DNA of 64,000 bases from Streptomyces sp. HNM0575 (GCF_012726265.1 NZ_JAASAG010000003.1:62001-126000); one strand, 5' to 3'; shown: positions 7,996 through 16,764, numbered from the stretch's first letter. Translations and numbers: made by a program. Notes: generated from the letters alone by a model not told the origin.

Positions 7996-8223
7996 TCAGG
8001 AGCGGTCGTTCGCAGGGGCCGGGCCCGCGGCCTTCGCGGGACGGTCGCTGTAGAGCACTCCCGCCTTGGAGATGTGCTCCCGGGAGATCTCCTCGATCAC
8101 GACGGTCACCGTCTCCGGTTCCACGGACAGGGCGTCGACGACCCCGGTGGTGATCGCGCTCACCAGGTGGCGCTTCTGCTCCAGGGACCGGCCCTCGATC
8201 GCCTGCACGATGATCCTCGGCAT
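7996..8223 (-). CDS. 4-oxalocrotonate tautomerase family protein
   Basis: 75 residues. The protein starts Met-Pro; removal of Met exposes the catalytic N-terminal Pro1 of this superfamily. The PRIIVQAIEGRSLEQKRHLV start and the VTVVIEEI strand fit the 4-OT fold, with a slightly longer C-terminal tail than the ~62-residue classical enzyme. Such proteins interconvert enol and keto acids in aromatic catabolism. GGGAG precedes the ATG. It lies between the flavin monooxygenase and the SDR on the same strand, which supports a shared catabolic operon. Confidence 0.88.
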   Translation of the reverse strand: MPRIIVQAIEGRSLEQKRHLVSAITTGVVDALSVEPETVTVVIEEISREHISKAGVLYSDRPAKAAGPAPANDRS

Positions 8224-8296
8224 GTGTGCTGCTCCCTTGTCTGTCTGTCGTTCTGTCGTGTGGTGTGCGTGTGCCGTTGCGGGAGACGGACCCGGG

Positions 8297-9508
8297 TCAG
8301 GACAGGGCGCTGGCCAGGACGGTCTCGACGGGGCGGGTGTCGTTGTCGACGCGCCAGGAGGTGTCCTCGTCCCGCCAGCCGCGGCCGATGGGCGCGACGG
8401 CGGGCAGCACCTCGCGCGCGAACAGGCAGAGGCTGTCGCGGACTTCGTTGCTGGTCATCTCGCCGGCCTGGTTCATGAGGATGAGGTTGCCGACGCCGGT
8501 CCGCTCGTAGAGCCGCTGGATCTGCCGGGTCACCGTGTCCGGGGTGCCGACGAGCATGATGCCCTCGTCGACGAGCCGCTCGAAGCTGTACTTGCGGACC
8601 TCGCCGAGCTTGCCGCGCAGCGACGCAACGGCCGCCGCGGTCGAGGAGTACCCGGGCGGATTGGCCGCTCCGAGCCGCAACTTGCCCTGCTTGAGGTACC
8701 ACAGCAGCTTCCTGCCGGACTCGCGCGCCTGCTCCTCGGTGGGGGCGACATGGCAGAACGCGAGATAGGCGAAGTTCTCCGGAGCGGGCTCCGGAAGGCC
8801 CGCCTCCACCGCCGTCTGCCGGTAGAGCCGGAAGGACTTGGCGGTGTCCTCGTGGGTTCCCAGCAGATTGCACAGGGTGTAGCCCTGCCGGGCCGTCCAC
8901 TCGACGAGCTTCCTCGTGGTGCCGCTGACCCAGATCGGCGGGTGCGGCTGCTGGTAGGGCCGGGGCCAGACGCTCACGTACCGGTAGTGGTAGAAGCGGC
9001 CCTCCCAGGAGAAGAGATCACCCCTTGTCCACGCCTCCTTGATGAGGTCGTGGGCCTCGAAGAACATCTCCATGTTGTGGACGGGGTTCTGGTTGGACGG
9101 ATAGGTCTCGCCCTGGACTCCGCGTACGAAGCCGCAGTTGATGCGCCCCGCGCTGATCGCGTCGAGATAGGCGATCTCTTCGGCCACGCGTACGGGGCTC
9201 TCCCTGTGGGGCAGCGGCGTGCCCAGCACGAGAACCCTTCCGTTGCGGGTGCGGGCGAGCACCGACGCGGCGCTGAGGGTCGCGGAGACGTGCAGCGTGG
9301 AGGCCGACTGGTGGTGCTCGTTCACCATCAGGTCGAGGCCGAGCTCGTCGGCGAGTTCGTACTCGTCGAGGTAGCGCTGGTAGAGTTCGTAGCCGCGCAC
9401 GGGATCGTAGTAGCGGCTGGGTATGAAGTACTTCAGGCCGCGGTGCTCCTCCTCGGCCTCCGGTGGGACGTACGGATACGGCATCTCGCTGAAGTGGAAG
9501 CACTTCAC
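8297..9508 (-). CDS. LLM class (luciferase-like) flavin-dependent monooxygenase
   Basis: 403 residues from the GTG at 9508, which overlaps the preceding gene's stop by 4 bp (GTGA) and has AGGAG upstream; the longer open frame upstream is antisense-like composition. The luciferase-like TIM barrel is recognised from NEHHQSASTLHVSATLSAASVLA, the AEEIAYLDAISAGR block and the C-terminal MLVGTPDTVTRQIQRL. These enzymes oxidise substrates with O2 and reduced FMN supplied by a separate flavin reductase; the reductase at 16156-16764 in the same gene block is the natural partner (inference). The substrate is not predictable. Confidence 0.9.
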   Translation of the reverse strand: MKCFHFSEMPYPYVPPEAEEEHRGLKYFIPSRYYDPVRGYELYQRYLDEYELADELGLDLMVNEHHQSASTLHVSATLSAASVLARTRNGRVLVLGTPLPHRESPVRVAEEIAYLDAISAGRINCGFVRGVQGETYPSNQNPVHNMEMFFEAHDLIKEAWTRGDLFSWEGRFYHYRYVSVWPRPYQQPHPPIWVSGTTRKLVEWTARQGYTLCNLLGTHEDTAKSFRLYRQTAVEAGLPEPAPENFAYLAFCHVAPTEEQARESGRKLLWYLKQGKLRLGAANPPGYSSTAAAVASLRGKLGEVRKYSFERLVDEGIMLVGTPDTVTRQIQRLYERTGVGNLILMNQAGEMTSNEVRDSLCLFAREVLPAVAPIGRGWRDEDTSWRVDNDTRPVETVLASALS

Positions 9509-10305
9509 CGCTCTTCTCCTGTCTTCAGGTGTTCCGACACGAAGGCCGTCACGACGTCGGCGAAGGCCCGGGGCGATTCGAGGTACGGGTAGTGCCCGCT
9601 GCCGGGGATCTCCGCGTAGCGCGCCGAGGGGATGAGTTCCGCCAGGGCCCGGCTGTGCTCGGGGGTGACCATCCGGTCCATGCTTCCGGCGACGACCAGC
9701 GCCGGCATCGTCAGCACGTGCAGCCAGCGGCGCAGCCGCGGATCGTGGAGGAAGGGCTTCCAGACGAACCGGGAGAGCGCGGCGCGCTCCGCGAACGCCT
9801 CCTCGTACTCCCGGTCTTCGAGCCCTGCGGGAAGGCCCGGCATGCGGAGGCCGTGACAGGCCGCCGGGTCGGCCCAGCCCAACTCGACGGTCTCCGCCGG
9901 GTCGAGCAGGAGGATGTCCGCGAACTCCCTGTCGGTGGGCCCGAAGAGCTTCACCCCGTACGGTGCGACGAGCGTGAGCGAGGCGAAGCGGTGGCGGGCA
10001 CGCACGGCCATCTCCAGGGCGATCCAGCCGCCGAAGCCCGCTCCCGCGAGATGCAGGTGACGTGCGTCGTCGTACGCCTCCGCGTGTCCGTCCAGCCGCA
10101 GCAGATGGTGCTGTGCCAGATCGGCCACCGAGTCCCATTCCAGCGCCTCGCCCTCCAGCGGGGCGCCGAAGCCGGGGTGCCGCGGCAGGTCCAGATCGAG
10201 GCCGAGCGCATCCGACAACTGCCGGATTCCCGCCGCCGGTTGGTCGGTGACGTCCGCGTCGTGCAGGAACAGCATGCGTTCGCCCGTGGTGGTCACGTCG
10301 GTCAT
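9505..10305 (-). CDS. Alpha/beta hydrolase-fold protein lacking the nucleophile serine
   Basis: 266 residues with the alpha/beta hydrolase layout: LPRHPGFGAP loop, a nucleophile elbow at residues 88-93, an Asp after strand 7 (AGSMDRMVTP) and a His near the end (GSGHYPYLES). The elbow reads G-A-G-F-G-G rather than G-x-S-x-G; residue 90, the nucleophile position, is Gly encoded by GGC (plus-strand 10036-10038). A Ser would need one base change. The Asp and His are kept. It may be a non-hydrolytic member or a recently inactivated one. It overlaps the LLM monooxygenase start and likely sits first in that operon. Confidence 0.85.
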   Translation of the reverse strand: MTDVTTTGERMLFLHDADVTDQPAAGIRQLSDALGLDLDLPRHPGFGAPLEGEALEWDSVADLAQHHLLRLDGHAEAYDDARHLHLAGAGFGGWIALEMAVRARHRFASLTLVAPYGVKLFGPTDREFADILLLDPAETVELGWADPAACHGLRMPGLPAGLEDREYEEAFAERAALSRFVWKPFLHDPRLRRWLHVLTMPALVVAGSMDRMVTPEHSRALAELIPSARYAEIPGSGHYPYLESPRAFADVVTAFVSEHLKTGEER

Positions 10306-10351
10306 GTCCGTCCTTCCCAGCGGCGGATTCGGCGCAGCCGAACTGCCTTAC

Positions 10352-10380
10352 ATGATAAACATGATGCTGTTTAACGGCAA
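10352..10380 (-). promoter_or_regulatory. Candidate promoter of the hydrolase-monooxygenase-tautomerase-SDR operon
   Basis: Reading the minus strand, TTGCCG (10375-10380) and TATCAT (10352-10357) are separated by exactly 17 bp, giving a start point about 40 bp before the ATG at 10305. The spacer contains the overlapping half-sites ATCATGTTTATCATG, in an AT-rich island. A TATCATG plus GTTAAAC combination also occurs upstream of the apbE operon near 17745-17775, so the two operons may share a regulator. Confidence 0.5.
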
Positions 10381-10493
10381 TGGTTCTGTCCTCGCGCACC
10401 GGCCCCGACGGACCGGTGTGAGCGGCGAGTGCGAGGGGTTGGGCACTCGGGCCGCGGGCCGCGGCTCGCGGACCGCGGTTGCGAGCCTTCGGA

Positions 10494-11483
10494 CTACGGC
10501 TGCGGGCCGTGAACTGCGGGTTGCGGCGCCTGGGTTGGGGACCGGTTCGGGTTCGGGGACTGCCGCTCGGGCGCGTCCGGCTCCGGGGCGGTGGCACCGG
10601 CGTGCGAGGCGCCGGTGTGCGAGGCCTCGGCGTGTGCAGCGCCGGAGGGTTCCGGCGCTGCACGGTGTGCGCCGTATCCGACGGGTTGGAGCGGCCCGAG
10701 AGCGTCCCGGAAGGCGCCGTCGATCTCCTCGACCTCCCACCGGTCCGCCTCCGCCATCTCCCCGATGTCCGGGTGCCTCATCAGTCCGAGACCGCGGCGT
10801 GCCCGGCGTACGACCTGGCCCGTGATGCCGTGCGCCTTGTCGCTGAGCAGGAAGGTCACCACGGCGGCCACCTCCTCGGGGGCGGCGTGGCCCTCGTACG
10901 GCGGGAGCTTCATGTCGGTGACGGCGAGCGGGGAGACGGCGTTGACGCGGATCCCGAGCGGCATCAGATCCAGGGCCCAGCCGTACGTCAGCGATGCGAC
11001 GGCGCCCTTGGTCGCGCCGTAGACGGCGGTCTCCGGATGCCCCAGATGCGTCCCCGACGTCACGTTGACGACCGAGCCGGGGCTGCCCTGCTCTCGCATG
11101 CGCGCGACGGCGGCCAGACCGCAGTGCACCGTCCCCAGCACGTTGACCTCGACCACGGAGCGGATCCTGTCCAGGTCCTCCTCCCACGGCCGGGCGCGGT
11201 GGAAGATCCCGGCGTTGTTGACCAGCCCGTCGACGCCGCCGAATTCGGCGGTGCACCGGTCGACGATGCGGGCCGCGGCATCCGCGTCCGCCACCGAGCC
11301 GGCGGCGCTCACCGCGCTTCCGCCGTCCTCACGGATGCGGGCGGCGACGCTCTCGGCCGCCGCCTCGTCGACGTCGTTGACGACGACGGCCGCGCCCGAG
11401 GCGGCGGCGTGCAGTGCGTAGGCACGCCCCAGTCCCCGGCCGGCGCCGGTGACGACCACTGAACGTCCGCTCAGGACACCCAT
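10494..11483 (-). CDS. Short-chain dehydrogenase/reductase with long Pro/Ala-rich tail
   Basis: 329 residues from the ATG at 11483. Classical SDR motifs are complete: TGAGRGLG (12-19), an Asp at the end of strand 2 (VNDVD, NAD preference), NNAG (89-92), Ser143, Tyr155 and Lys159 (YGATK). The SDR core ends near residue 240; the remaining ~90 residues are low complexity with HTGASHAGA-type repeats and many Pro/Glu, unusual for this family, and the normal C-terminal substrate segment is partly replaced. A frameshift near the end of the core is possible. It is the last gene of the minus-strand operon running from apbE at 17707. Confidence 0.82.
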   Translation of the reverse strand: MGVLSGRSVVVTGAGRGLGRAYALHAAASGAAVVVNDVDEAAAESVAARIREDGGSAVSAAGSVADADAAARIVDRCTAEFGGVDGLVNNAGIFHRARPWEEDLDRIRSVVEVNVLGTVHCGLAAVARMREQGSPGSVVNVTSGTHLGHPETAVYGATKGAVASLTYGWALDLMPLGIRVNAVSPLAVTDMKLPPYEGHAAPEEVAAVVTFLLSDKAHGITGQVVRRARRGLGLMRHPDIGEMAEADRWEVEEIDGAFRDALGPLQPVGYGAHRAAPEPSGAAHAEASHTGASHAGATAPEPDAPERQSPNPNRSPTQAPQPAVHGPQP

Positions 11484-11535
11484 GTTCACCTCTCCTGTCC
11501 TCTCCTGTCCGGTCCCGGCCGCGGTCCGCGGCCGT

Positions 11536-12195
11536 CTAGACCTCGAACGCGTTGTTGACGAAGGCGATGATCTGGTAGTAGCCGGCGGTGACCACCAGCT
11601 CGAAGGCGCCCGCCGTCGACCACAGGGCCTCGGCCTGGCGGAAGGTGCTCTCCTCGATCCGGTTCTCGCGCAGCAGCCCCGTGACGAAGCCGTGCACGAC
11701 GCGGGCGGCGTGCCCGGACAGCGCGGGCGTGTCCGTGTGCAGCGTGCCGATGGTCTCCTCGGGTACGCCCGCGGAGCGCGCCAGTTCCTCGTGGGCGCGC
11801 CACTCCACGGGGCAGTCGGTGTGGACGGCGACCGTGAGGATCGCCAACTCCCGTGCCCACAGCGGCAGTCGGGACCGATAGCGCACGGCCACGCCCAGCC
11901 GCTCCAGTGGTGCGCCGACTCCCGGGCTGAGCAGCATCGCGCGGTAGGGACCACTGAGCACGCCCTCCTCGTCCGCGACGGGGAAGAACGACGCGTGCTG
12001 CTGCCGGGGGCCGCCGACGATGGTGCGGTACAGCTCCTCCTGCTCCGGGGTCAGCTCGTCCGGTGTCAGCCGGGGGAGGCGTACGGAAGGAGCGCCGCCG
12101 CCGGCGGTGGAGCTGGCCGCCGTGGAGCCGTCGGCCGTGGGACCGGCCGCCGTCCCCCCGCCGTGCGCCGCCTGCCGCGGCGGATCGCCCGTCAC
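11536..12195 (-). CDS. Carboxymuconolactone decarboxylase (AhpD-like) family protein
   Basis: 219 residues from the GTG at 12195 that overlaps the preceding stop (GTGA). After a Thr/Ala/Gly-rich leader of about 40 residues, the CMD fold spans 45-215: LTPEQEELYRTIVGG, LGVAVRYRSRLPLWARELAIL, VEWRAHEELARSAGV and AFELVVTAGYYQIIAFVNNAF. The CxxC pair of the AhpD peroxidase subgroup is absent, so a peroxidase role is unlikely; the group includes decarboxylases of the protocatechuate branch and many uncharacterised proteins. Its position after an alpha/beta hydrolase is like the pairing of decarboxylase and lactone hydrolase in beta-ketoadipate pathways, but the reaction here is unknown. Confidence 0.85.
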   Translation of the reverse strand: MTGDPPRQAAHGGGTAAGPTADGSTAASSTAGGGAPSVRLPRLTPDELTPEQEELYRTIVGGPRQQHASFFPVADEEGVLSGPYRAMLLSPGVGAPLERLGVAVRYRSRLPLWARELAILTVAVHTDCPVEWRAHEELARSAGVPEETIGTLHTDTPALSGHAARVVHGFVTGLLRENRIEESTFRQAEALWSTAGAFELVVTAGYYQIIAFVNNAFEV

Positions 12196-13094
12196 GGTGC
12201 GGCGGGGGTGCCGGCCCGGTCCGCCTCGGAGATGAACTCGGCGACCAACCCGGCCGTCGCCTCGGGCTGTTCGACGTTGGGCGCGTGCCGGGCTTCGGGC
12301 AGGCGCCGTACGGAGATCCGCGGTGAGAGCCCCTCGAAGTGCTCCGTCCAGCCGGGTTCGAGCAGGGTGTCCCGGTCGCCGCCGACGACCAGCAGCGGTA
12401 CGGGGCAGTCGCGCAGCGGCTCGGGCCACGGCGGTTCGGCGGGCTTGCCGGAGGACCCGGACGGTGCCGGGGGCGCGGGATGCTTCAGCCGTCCCGCCAG
12501 GCAGGCCTCCACGTGGCCGGGCTTGCGGGTGTTGGCATAGCGGGCCCTTGCGTTCTCCTCGAAGCCCGGGCGGTCCTCGTCCATCATCAGCGACAGCAGC
12601 CGCCTGACGTCCTCTTCGGTGCCGTCGAAGCGGCCGAGGTCTTCGAGTGCCTGCCGGGAGCGCCACGGGCCGCCGCTTCCCGAGATGCTCACGCCGCTGC
12701 GGGCGGGCAGTGCGCCCAGTGCGCCCGGCGTCGACGCGAGCGCCCGCAGCACCAGCGACCCGCCGAAGGAATGGCCCACGAAGTGCGCGCCCTCCGGTTC
12801 GGTCACGCCAACGGCCGCGCAGAAGGCGGCGAGATGAGCGGTGCGGTAGGCGTACGGTGACCGGTCCAGGTAGACGACCTTGTCAGTGCCGCCGAAGCCG
12901 AGCAGGTCGGGGGCGAGGACGCGGAAGCGCCGGCCCAGGTGCGGAATGACTTCTCCCCACGTGGTCCAGGCGTCGGAGCCGAACGAGCCGTCGTGGACCA
13001 GGACCACGGTGGACTCGGGGGAGTCCGGGGCCAGTTCCCAGTAGTGGGTCGCGTAGCCGTGCGCGTCGACGGTGAGCGACTGAGGTGCCGTCAT
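12192..13094 (-). CDS. Alpha/beta hydrolase
   Basis: 300 residues from the ATG at 13094 with GGAAC upstream. The oxyanion region is VLVHDGSFGS, the nucleophile is Ser109 in GHSFGG, the acid is Asp in VVGGDRDTL and the His is in EARHAPNVEQPE. A lid of about 100 residues lies between strands 6 and 7 and includes a Pro/Ser-rich insert (HPAPPAPSGSSG). It resembles C-C bond hydrolases of the MhpC/BphD group in general layout, which cleave ring-fission products; the substrate is not determined. It is coupled by 4 bp to the CMD-like gene and follows the ABC permease. Confidence 0.87.
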   Translation of the reverse strand: MTAPQSLTVDAHGYATHYWELAPDSPESTVVLVHDGSFGSDAWTTWGEVIPHLGRRFRVLAPDLLGFGGTDKVVYLDRSPYAYRTAHLAAFCAAVGVTEPEGAHFVGHSFGGSLVLRALASTPGALGALPARSGVSISGSGGPWRSRQALEDLGRFDGTEEDVRRLLSLMMDEDRPGFEENARARYANTRKPGHVEACLAGRLKHPAPPAPSGSSGKPAEPPWPEPLRDCPVPLLVVGGDRDTLLEPGWTEHFEGLSPRISVRRLPEARHAPNVEQPEATAGLVAEFISEADRAGTPAAP

Positions 13095-13173
13095 CGTTCC
13101 TTCCTCGTGCGGATCGGGGATGAGGGGTGGTGAGGGGAGCGTCGGGGGCAACGGCGGTGTGCGGACGCGCCGT

Positions 13174-14031
13174 TCACTCGGCGTGCCACGGGGCTAGGTG
13201 GTTGCCCAGGCGCGTGATCGCCGCCGAGACCAGCCAGCCGGTCAGCCCCACGATGGCCAGGCCGACGAACATCACGGGCACGTCGAGCACCTGCCAGGAG
13301 TTCCAGATGAGGTAGCCGACGCCGCCGTCCCCGGAGACGAACTCCGTGGAGACGAGGATGATCAGGGCCTGCCCGAAGCCGAGACGTATGCCGTCGACGA
13401 TGGACGGGATGGCGGCCGGGATCGTGATGCTGCGGAGCCTGACGAGGCGCGGGATCTCGAAGGCGGTGGCCACGTCCCCGTAGACGGGGTTGGTGTAGAG
13501 CACCCCGGACGTGGTGTTGATGCACACCATGAAGAAGACGCCGAGCGCGATGAGCGCGATCATGCTCACGTTGCCCACGCCGAAGAAGATGATCATCAGC
13601 GGGAAGAGCGCGAGCTTGGGCAGCGGATAGACGCCGTTGATGACCGAGCTGAGGGCGTAGCGCGTCACGGGATGCAGGCCCGCGGCGAGCCCCACCACGA
13701 GTCCGGCCACCGCACCGATCAGGAAGCCCACGGCGAGGCGCGTCCCGGACTGGCCCAGGGCGGTGAGGAGTTCGTTCCGCATCTGCGCGTCGAACGCGAA
13801 CTTCAGCGAGTCCCGCAGGATCGCAGTCGGGGGCGGGAAGAAGCGCTCGTCGAGCACGCCGATCCGGGTCGCCGCCTCCCACAGGCCCAGCAGCACAAGC
13901 GGCGTGAGAACAGCCCACGCCTGGCGCCGGTGCTTGATACGGGCCCGGTCGCGGCGCAGCCGCTCGACCGACGAGGCGACGTCGCTCTGCGGGGCGGGCG
14001 CGGGGGCGCTGCGCACGGGAGCCGTGGTCAT
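13174..14031 (-). CDS. ABC importer permease (taurine/nitrate/NMT1 type)
   Basis: 285 residues from the ATG at 14031, overlapping the ATPase stop by 4 bp (ATGA). About six membrane segments follow an N-terminal basic region. The binding-protein-dependent permease loop is recognised in the segment around DVATAFEIPRLVRLRSITIP, with the EAA-like motif, and the family ending VPVMFVGLAIVGLTGWLVSAA is typical of SsuC/TauC proteins. It forms one importer with the ATPase (14028-14900) and the lipoprotein (14944-15996). The family carries sulfonates, nitrate, thiamine precursors or aromatic acids. Confidence 0.92.
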   Translation of the reverse strand: MTTAPVRSAPAPAPQSDVASSVERLRRDRARIKHRRQAWAVLTPLVLLGLWEAATRIGVLDERFFPPPTAILRDSLKFAFDAQMRNELLTALGQSGTRLAVGFLIGAVAGLVVGLAAGLHPVTRYALSSVINGVYPLPKLALFPLMIIFFGVGNVSMIALIALGVFFMVCINTTSGVLYTNPVYGDVATAFEIPRLVRLRSITIPAAIPSIVDGIRLGFGQALIILVSTEFVSGDGGVGYLIWNSWQVLDVPVMFVGLAIVGLTGWLVSAAITRLGNHLAPWHAE

Positions 14032-14900
14032 CGGGCCACCTCCGCCTTCTGGGACGCGGGTGCCGGCTGGAGCGACGGTGACGTGCCGACCTCCACCGCG
14101 ATGGACTCCCACAGGTCGACGACGAGGTCGCCGAAGACGCTCTCCCGGCGCATGTCGGTGACGCTCCTGCCGATCGTGGGCACCTGCCGGACCTTCCGTA
14201 TCCGGCCGGGCCGGGCCGAGAGCACGACCACCCGGTCGGCCACGGTGACGGCCTCCTCGATGTCGTGGGTCACGTACACCACCGTCGAGCGGGTCTTCTG
14301 CCAGATGTTGAGGACCTCCTGCTGCATGATCAGGCGGGTCTGGGCGTCCAGCGCTGCCAGCGGCTCGTCCATGAGGAGCAGGTGCGGCCGGGTCGCCAGC
14401 GCCCTGGCGATGGCGACCCGCTGCCGCATGCCTCCGGACAGCTCGTGCGGATACGCCTGCGTGAACCCCTCCAGCCCGACGAGGCCGAGGACTTCGGCGA
14501 CCCGGGCGTCCTGTTCCCCGCGGTCGAGCTGGAGCCTGCACAGCCCGAGCCGGACGTTCTGCCCGACGGTCTGCCAGGGCAGAGTCGAGTCGGACTGGAA
14601 GACGGTCGCGCTGGTGAGCCGGCCGCCCCGGTGGGCTTCCGCGCCCGGGGCGGTGCCGGCCGCGCCCGCCTTTCCGTCGACGTTCCGGTCGACCCGCCCG
14701 TCGTAGACGTCGTCCAGCCCGGCGAGAATGCGCAGCAGCGAACTCTTCCCGCAGCCGCTGGGCCCGATGACCGCCACCACCTCGCCGCGCTGCACTTCGA
14801 GGTCGACGGAGTCCAGGGCCTGCACCGCGTTCCCTTTACGGCTGAGGAAGATCTTCGTCAGGCCTTGGATGCGGACGGCGATTTCATCCGGTGGTTCCAT
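14028..14900 (-). CDS. ABC importer ATPase (SsuB/TauB/NrtD type)
   Basis: 290 residues. Walker A is GPSGCGKSS (46-54), the signature LSGGMRQR, Walker B LLLMDEPLAALD and the switch His in VTHDIEEA. Between Walker A and the Q-loop (TVFQSDSTLPW) there is a Gly/Ala-rich insert of about 20 residues (near 74-92) that most SsuB-type ATPases lack; it sits in the regulatory antiparallel-sheet subdomain. The gene is flanked by its permease and substrate-binding protein, so it energises that importer. Confidence 0.93.
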   Translation of the reverse strand: MEPPDEIAVRIQGLTKIFLSRKGNAVQALDSVDLEVQRGEVVAVIGPSGCGKSSLLRILAGLDDVYDGRVDRNVDGKAGAAGTAPGAEAHRGGRLTSATVFQSDSTLPWQTVGQNVRLGLCRLQLDRGEQDARVAEVLGLVGLEGFTQAYPHELSGGMRQRVAIARALATRPHLLLMDEPLAALDAQTRLIMQQEVLNIWQKTRSTVVYVTHDIEEAVTVADRVVVLSARPGRIRKVRQVPTIGRSVTDMRRESVFGDLVVDLWESIAVEVGTSPSLQPAPASQKAEVAR

Positions 14901-14943
14901 TGCGTCCTCCTTGACGCCGGGCGTGAGATTTCTCGGCTGTTCG

Positions 14944-15996
14944 TCACGGGGCCCGGTATTCGCCGAGCTTCTTGTCGGCGGATTTCGCGAACGAGGTGTC
15001 GATCAGCTTCTTCACGTCGACCGTCTTCTTGAGCGTCCCCTGCTTCACATAGAACTTCTGGAGCTTGTTCAGATAGGCCGCGTCGAGCCGCTGTTCGGGA
15101 TCGAGCGCGCAGGGACGGGTCTTCTCGATGAGGGAGACGGGCATCTTCGACTCTTTTGCGATCACCTGGAGGACCTTGCGCTTGTTCTTGCCGTGGAAGA
15201 GAGCGTCGTTGTACGCCCGGACTCCCTGCATATAGGCGGTCATGAAGGCCTGGGCGGTGTCGCGGTGTTCGAGGAACTGCTTTCCGTACATCAGGCCCGT
15301 GAGGACCTCCCCGTCGCGGGGCGTCCCCTCCGTGAGGTCGGAAGCGGGCTTGACGAGCCCGGCCTCGATTCCCTGGGTGAAGAAGGGCTCCAGCATCACG
15401 GCCGCGTCGGCCGAACCGCCGCGCAGCGCTCCGATCTGGTCCGGGGAGAGGATGGGCACGATGTCGAAGTCCTTGAGGGACATTCCGTGCCTGCGCAGCA
15501 TGTTGCGCAGCATGTAGACCTGGATGGACAGCTTGCTGTGCACGGCTATCTTCTTGCCGCGCAGCGCCTTGAGCGTCTTGTCGAGGCTGGAGCGCTTGTA
15601 CTCGGACTTCACCGCGAAACGGGTGGAGGAGACGCCGGGCCTGATGCTCTGCTTGTCGCCCACCACGCGCAGATCCAGGCCCCTGTCCACGCCCTGGAAC
15701 ACCCCCGGGGCGAGCGAGGCGCCGGCGACCTCCAGATGACCGGTCGCCAGCGCGTTCGTGATGGCGGGCGCGTCCTTGAGCCGGGTGTACTCCACCTTGA
15801 TCCCGGCCTTGCGGAAATAGCCGAGGTGATCGGCGAGGAAGATGCCGGCGTCCGCGGTCACCTTCTCCGAGCCGATACGGACGGTGGCGGGCTTGTTCTG
15901 CGATCTGTCGAGGGAGCCGCCCGCTGAACCGCCGCAGGCGGCCATCAGCGCGCCCGCGACGGAAAGGGCTGTACAGCGCCACAGAGCTCTTTTCAT
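14944..15996 (-). CDS. ABC substrate-binding lipoprotein (NMT1/SsuA-like)
   Basis: 350 residues with a lipoprotein signal: basic start MKRALWR, hydrophobic core and lipobox LMAAC with Cys21. The mature part starts KPATVRIGSEKVTADAGIFLADHLGYFRKAGIKVEY, the typical first lobe of NMT1-like periplasmic binding proteins, and contains the GKKIAVHSKLS and LRGGSADAAVMLEPF blocks. Located first in the importer unit. The ligand is unknown; the adjoining catabolic enzymes suggest it is their substrate. Confidence 0.92.
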   Translation of the reverse strand: MKRALWRCTALSVAGALMAACGGSAGGSLDRSQNKPATVRIGSEKVTADAGIFLADHLGYFRKAGIKVEYTRLKDAPAITNALATGHLEVAGASLAPGVFQGVDRGLDLRVVGDKQSIRPGVSSTRFAVKSEYKRSSLDKTLKALRGKKIAVHSKLSIQVYMLRNMLRRHGMSLKDFDIVPILSPDQIGALRGGSADAAVMLEPFFTQGIEAGLVKPASDLTEGTPRDGEVLTGLMYGKQFLEHRDTAQAFMTAYMQGVRAYNDALFHGKNKRKVLQVIAKESKMPVSLIEKTRPCALDPEQRLDAAYLNKLQKFYVKQGTLKKTVDVKKLIDTSFAKSADKKLGEYRAP

Positions 15997-16104
15997 GGAA
16001 TGTCCTTCGTCGAGCCGGTGGAGGTGGATCGAAGGGATGGGTGCTTGAACTGCCGGCGGTTCCCGCGGCGTTCGGTGGGACGGATGTCCGGACGCTTACT
16101 GCGT

Positions 16105-16152
16105 TTTGCGGCTGCCTTTGCGGCTGCCTTTACGGCTGCCTTTACGGCTGTG
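16105..16152. repeat. Four tandem 12-bp units in an intergenic gap
   Basis: Units of the form TTTGCGGCTGCC / TTTACGGCTGCC are at 16105-16116, 16117-16128, 16129-16140 and 16141-16152 (last two bases changed), between the flavin reductase stop (16156, minus strand) and the binding-protein start (15996). It is outside coding sequence. Confidence 0.8.
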
Positions 16153-16155
16153 CCT

Positions 16156-16764
16156 CTACGGCTGGGGGGCCGGCTCGACTCCGGCGGGCTCGTGCGGTTC
16201 GTGCGGCTCGTGCCGCTCCTGCGGCGCGGCCGCCGCGGGGGCGGGCTGGAATCTCCCGTAGCGCCCCGCCAGGTACAGCAGCGGCTCCGCGTCGGCCTGG
16301 AACCGGGCGTGCACCACGGTCCCGCAGAGGATCCAGTGGTCGCCGCCACGGTGGACGTCCGCCGTCCGGCATTCCAGTACGGCCGAGGTCCCGGCCGCAA
16401 GGGTCGGTACCGGCGTGCGTCCCGGGACGATCACGGGTGCCAGCGCACCCAGGTCCTGGTCCCGAGTGGAGAACGCACGCGCCCAGGCGGCCCGGTCGGC
16501 GGCGAGGAAGTTGACGCTGAAGCGGCCGGCTTCCCGTACGGTCCGCGTCATTCCCGTCTTGTCGTCGACGGTGACCAGAAGCATGGGCGGACGTCCCGAC
16601 AGGGAGACCACCGAGGTGCAGGTGATGCCGCGCGTGCCGCCCTGCCCGGTACGGGCCAGCAGCACGGCGACGGGGGAGGCGACCTGCCGGAAGGCATGCC
16701 GGAAGAGGCCGTGCTCGACCGCACGGTCGCCGCCCGCGATGCTGGGCGCCCCGCCGTCAGTCAT
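16156..16764 (-). CDS. Flavin reductase family protein (FMN-binding split barrel)
   Basis: 202 residues. The family core is visible: LFRHAFRQVASPVAVLLA, then GITCTSVVSLSGRPPMLLVTV (flavin phosphate and ring contacts), FSVNFLAADRA and the C-terminal GGDHWILCGTVVHA strand. Such proteins reduce FMN/FAD with NAD(P)H and pass it to a monooxygenase, here most likely the LLM enzyme at 8297-9508. The C-terminus has a His-Glu-Pro repeat (three copies) of no known role. Its start overlaps the end of apbE by 8 bp, so the two are co-translated. Confidence 0.9.
   Translation of the reverse strand: MTDGGAPSIAGGDRAVEHGLFRHAFRQVASPVAVLLARTGQGGTRGITCTSVVSLSGRPPMLLVTVDDKTGMTRTVREAGRFSVNFLAADRAAWARAFSTRDQDLGALAPVIVPGRTPVPTLAAGTSAVLECRTADVHRGGDHWILCGTVVHARFQADAEPLLYLAGRYGRFQPAPAAAAPQERHEPHEPHEPAGVEPAPQP

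Noticed and set aside
8297..16764. Rut pyrimidine degradation pathway
   Set aside because: An LLM enzyme, flavin reductase, hydrolase and isochorismatase-like protein are all in the area, but order, the extra enzymes, the NMT1 importers and absence of RutC- or RutE-like genes do not fit.
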